DNA of 20,706 nucleotides. It comes from JAITWN01 sp964388175 (GTDB taxonomy: Bacteria > Pseudomonadota > Gammaproteobacteria > SZUA-140). The notes under the pieces are model-generated. The model had not been told where the DNA came from. It worked only from the letters and a program-made list of their open reading frames with translations, and searched no databases. The position numbers and the translations under genes were made by a program. The first letter of the stretch is position 1. Every line of letters begins with the position of its first letter. Positions 20,184 through 20,706 of the stretch are shown here, piece by piece. The stretch spans positions 1 through 20,706 of the forward strand of contig CAYLYS010000046.1 in assembly GCA_964388175.1 (NCBI GenBank), in the 5' to 3' direction.

Positions 20184-20706
20184 TCAGGATTTCCCGCTCC
20201 CGTCCTTGTTCACTTCTTCGAACTCGGCGTCGACGACGTTGTCCTGCTGCGCCGAGCCCTGGGATCCACCATCGGCCCCACCCTCGCCACCGTTCTGGGC
20301 ATAGGCGCGCTCGGCGATCTTGGCCGAAGCGTGCGCGAGGGCGTTGGTCTTTTCTTCGATCAGATCCTTGTCATCGCCCTTGATGGCTTCCTGCAGTTCG
20401 CTGATCGCCGCCTGCGCCTGCGTGGCTTCGTCCGCCGGCACCTTGTCGCCCAGATCGCGCAGCGATTTGTTGACCGAGTGGATCATATTATCCGCGCGAT
20501 TGCGCGCATCCACCAACTGATGGAATTTGCGATCTTCCTCGGCATGCGACTCGGCATCGCGCACCATGCGCTGGATCTCATCGTCGCTGAGTCCGCTCGA
20601 CGCCTTGATGACGATCGATTGCTGCTTGCCGGTCGCCTTGTCCTTGGCCGAAACGTTGAGGATACCGTTGGCGTCGATATCGAAAGTCACCTCGATCTGC
20701 GGCATG
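20184..20706 (-). CDS. dnaK: Chaperone protein DnaK, C-terminal part (gene runs off the right edge)
   Basis: The visible 173 residues are the end of Hsp70: the last strands of the substrate-binding domain (IEVTFDIDANGILNVSAKDK), the junction IKASSGLSDDEIQRMVRDAE and the helical lid. A Gly/Gln-rich disordered tail carries the conserved DAEFEEV motif just before the C-terminus, which ends in NKDGSGKS. The frame is open to base 20706 and E. coli DnaK has homologous residues directly before, so the ATPase domain and start lie outside the window. The gene heads the dnaK-dnaJ-dapB cluster. No promoter is visible here. Confidence 0.98.
   Translation of the reverse strand, partial: MPQIEVTFDIDANGILNVSAKDKATGKQQSIVIKASSGLSDDEIQRMVRDAESHAEEDRKFHQLVDARNRADNMIHSVNKSLRDLGDKVPADEATQAQAAISELQEAIKGDDKDLIEEKTNALAHASAKIAERAYAQNGGEGGADGGSQGSAQQDNVVDAEFEEVNKDGSGKS

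Overview
This window reads as a high-GC gammaproteobacterial chromosome segment made almost entirely of vertically inherited housekeeping genes. The orthologue types and neighbours support this: a mutS-fdxA pair as in Pseudomonas, ffh / rpsP-rimM-trmD-rplS, xerD-dsbC, dnaK-dnaJ-dapB and a YpjD-type CcsA protein. An AddAB-like helicase-nuclease pair of the type seen in some gammaproteobacteria suggests a lineage outside the enterics, perhaps Chromatiales-like; that placement is inference. I see no tRNA, rRNA, insertion sequence, prophage, CRISPR array or attachment site, and no gene-free stretch longer than about 290 bases.

Layout. (1) 1-3036, plus strand: the nearly complete mutS (its first few codons lie off the left edge), then the 7Fe ferredoxin gene fdxA, closed by a perfect 12-bp-stem terminator that also faces the convergent operon. 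(2) 15073 down to 3045, minus strand: ffh; a promoter and the ribosomal/tRNA-modification set rpsP-rimM-trmD-rplS; a small secreted protein built of three repeats (unknown family); xerD; a predicted lipoprotein DsbC; and an overlapping pair of recombination genes, an AddB-like Fe-S nuclease followed by an AddA-like UvrD helicase-nuclease. dsbC/addB overlap by TTGA and addB/addA by ATGA, so the last three genes look translationally coupled. (3) 15253-17126: a metallo-beta-lactamase-fold phosphodiesterase-like gene (minus) diverges from ypjD (plus), with a good sigma70-like promoter for ypjD and a possible 55-codon leader ORF. (4) 20706 down to 17193, minus strand: the 3' end of dnaK, a hairpin-rich spacer, dnaJ, dapB and an unrecognised predicted outer-membrane beta-barrel protein whose ATG directly follows the dapB amber stop.

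Together the genes cover mismatch repair (MutS), double-strand-break processing (AddA/AddB-like), chromosome-dimer resolution (XerD), protein targeting (Ffh), ribosome and tRNA maturation, disulfide isomerisation, folding (DnaK/DnaJ) and lysine/diaminopimelate synthesis (DapB).

The most unusual signal is not a gene. Three consecutive genes (addA-like, addB-like, dsbC) each carry degenerate tandem repeats with the same 12-bp (4-residue) period but different sequence, each in an interdomain linker. Separate GATC-containing short repeats sit at or near three gene ends. I found no convincing undescribed multi-gene system; the best unknowns are the three-repeat secreted protein, the beta-barrel protein behind dapB, the ypjD leader ORF and the repeat pattern.
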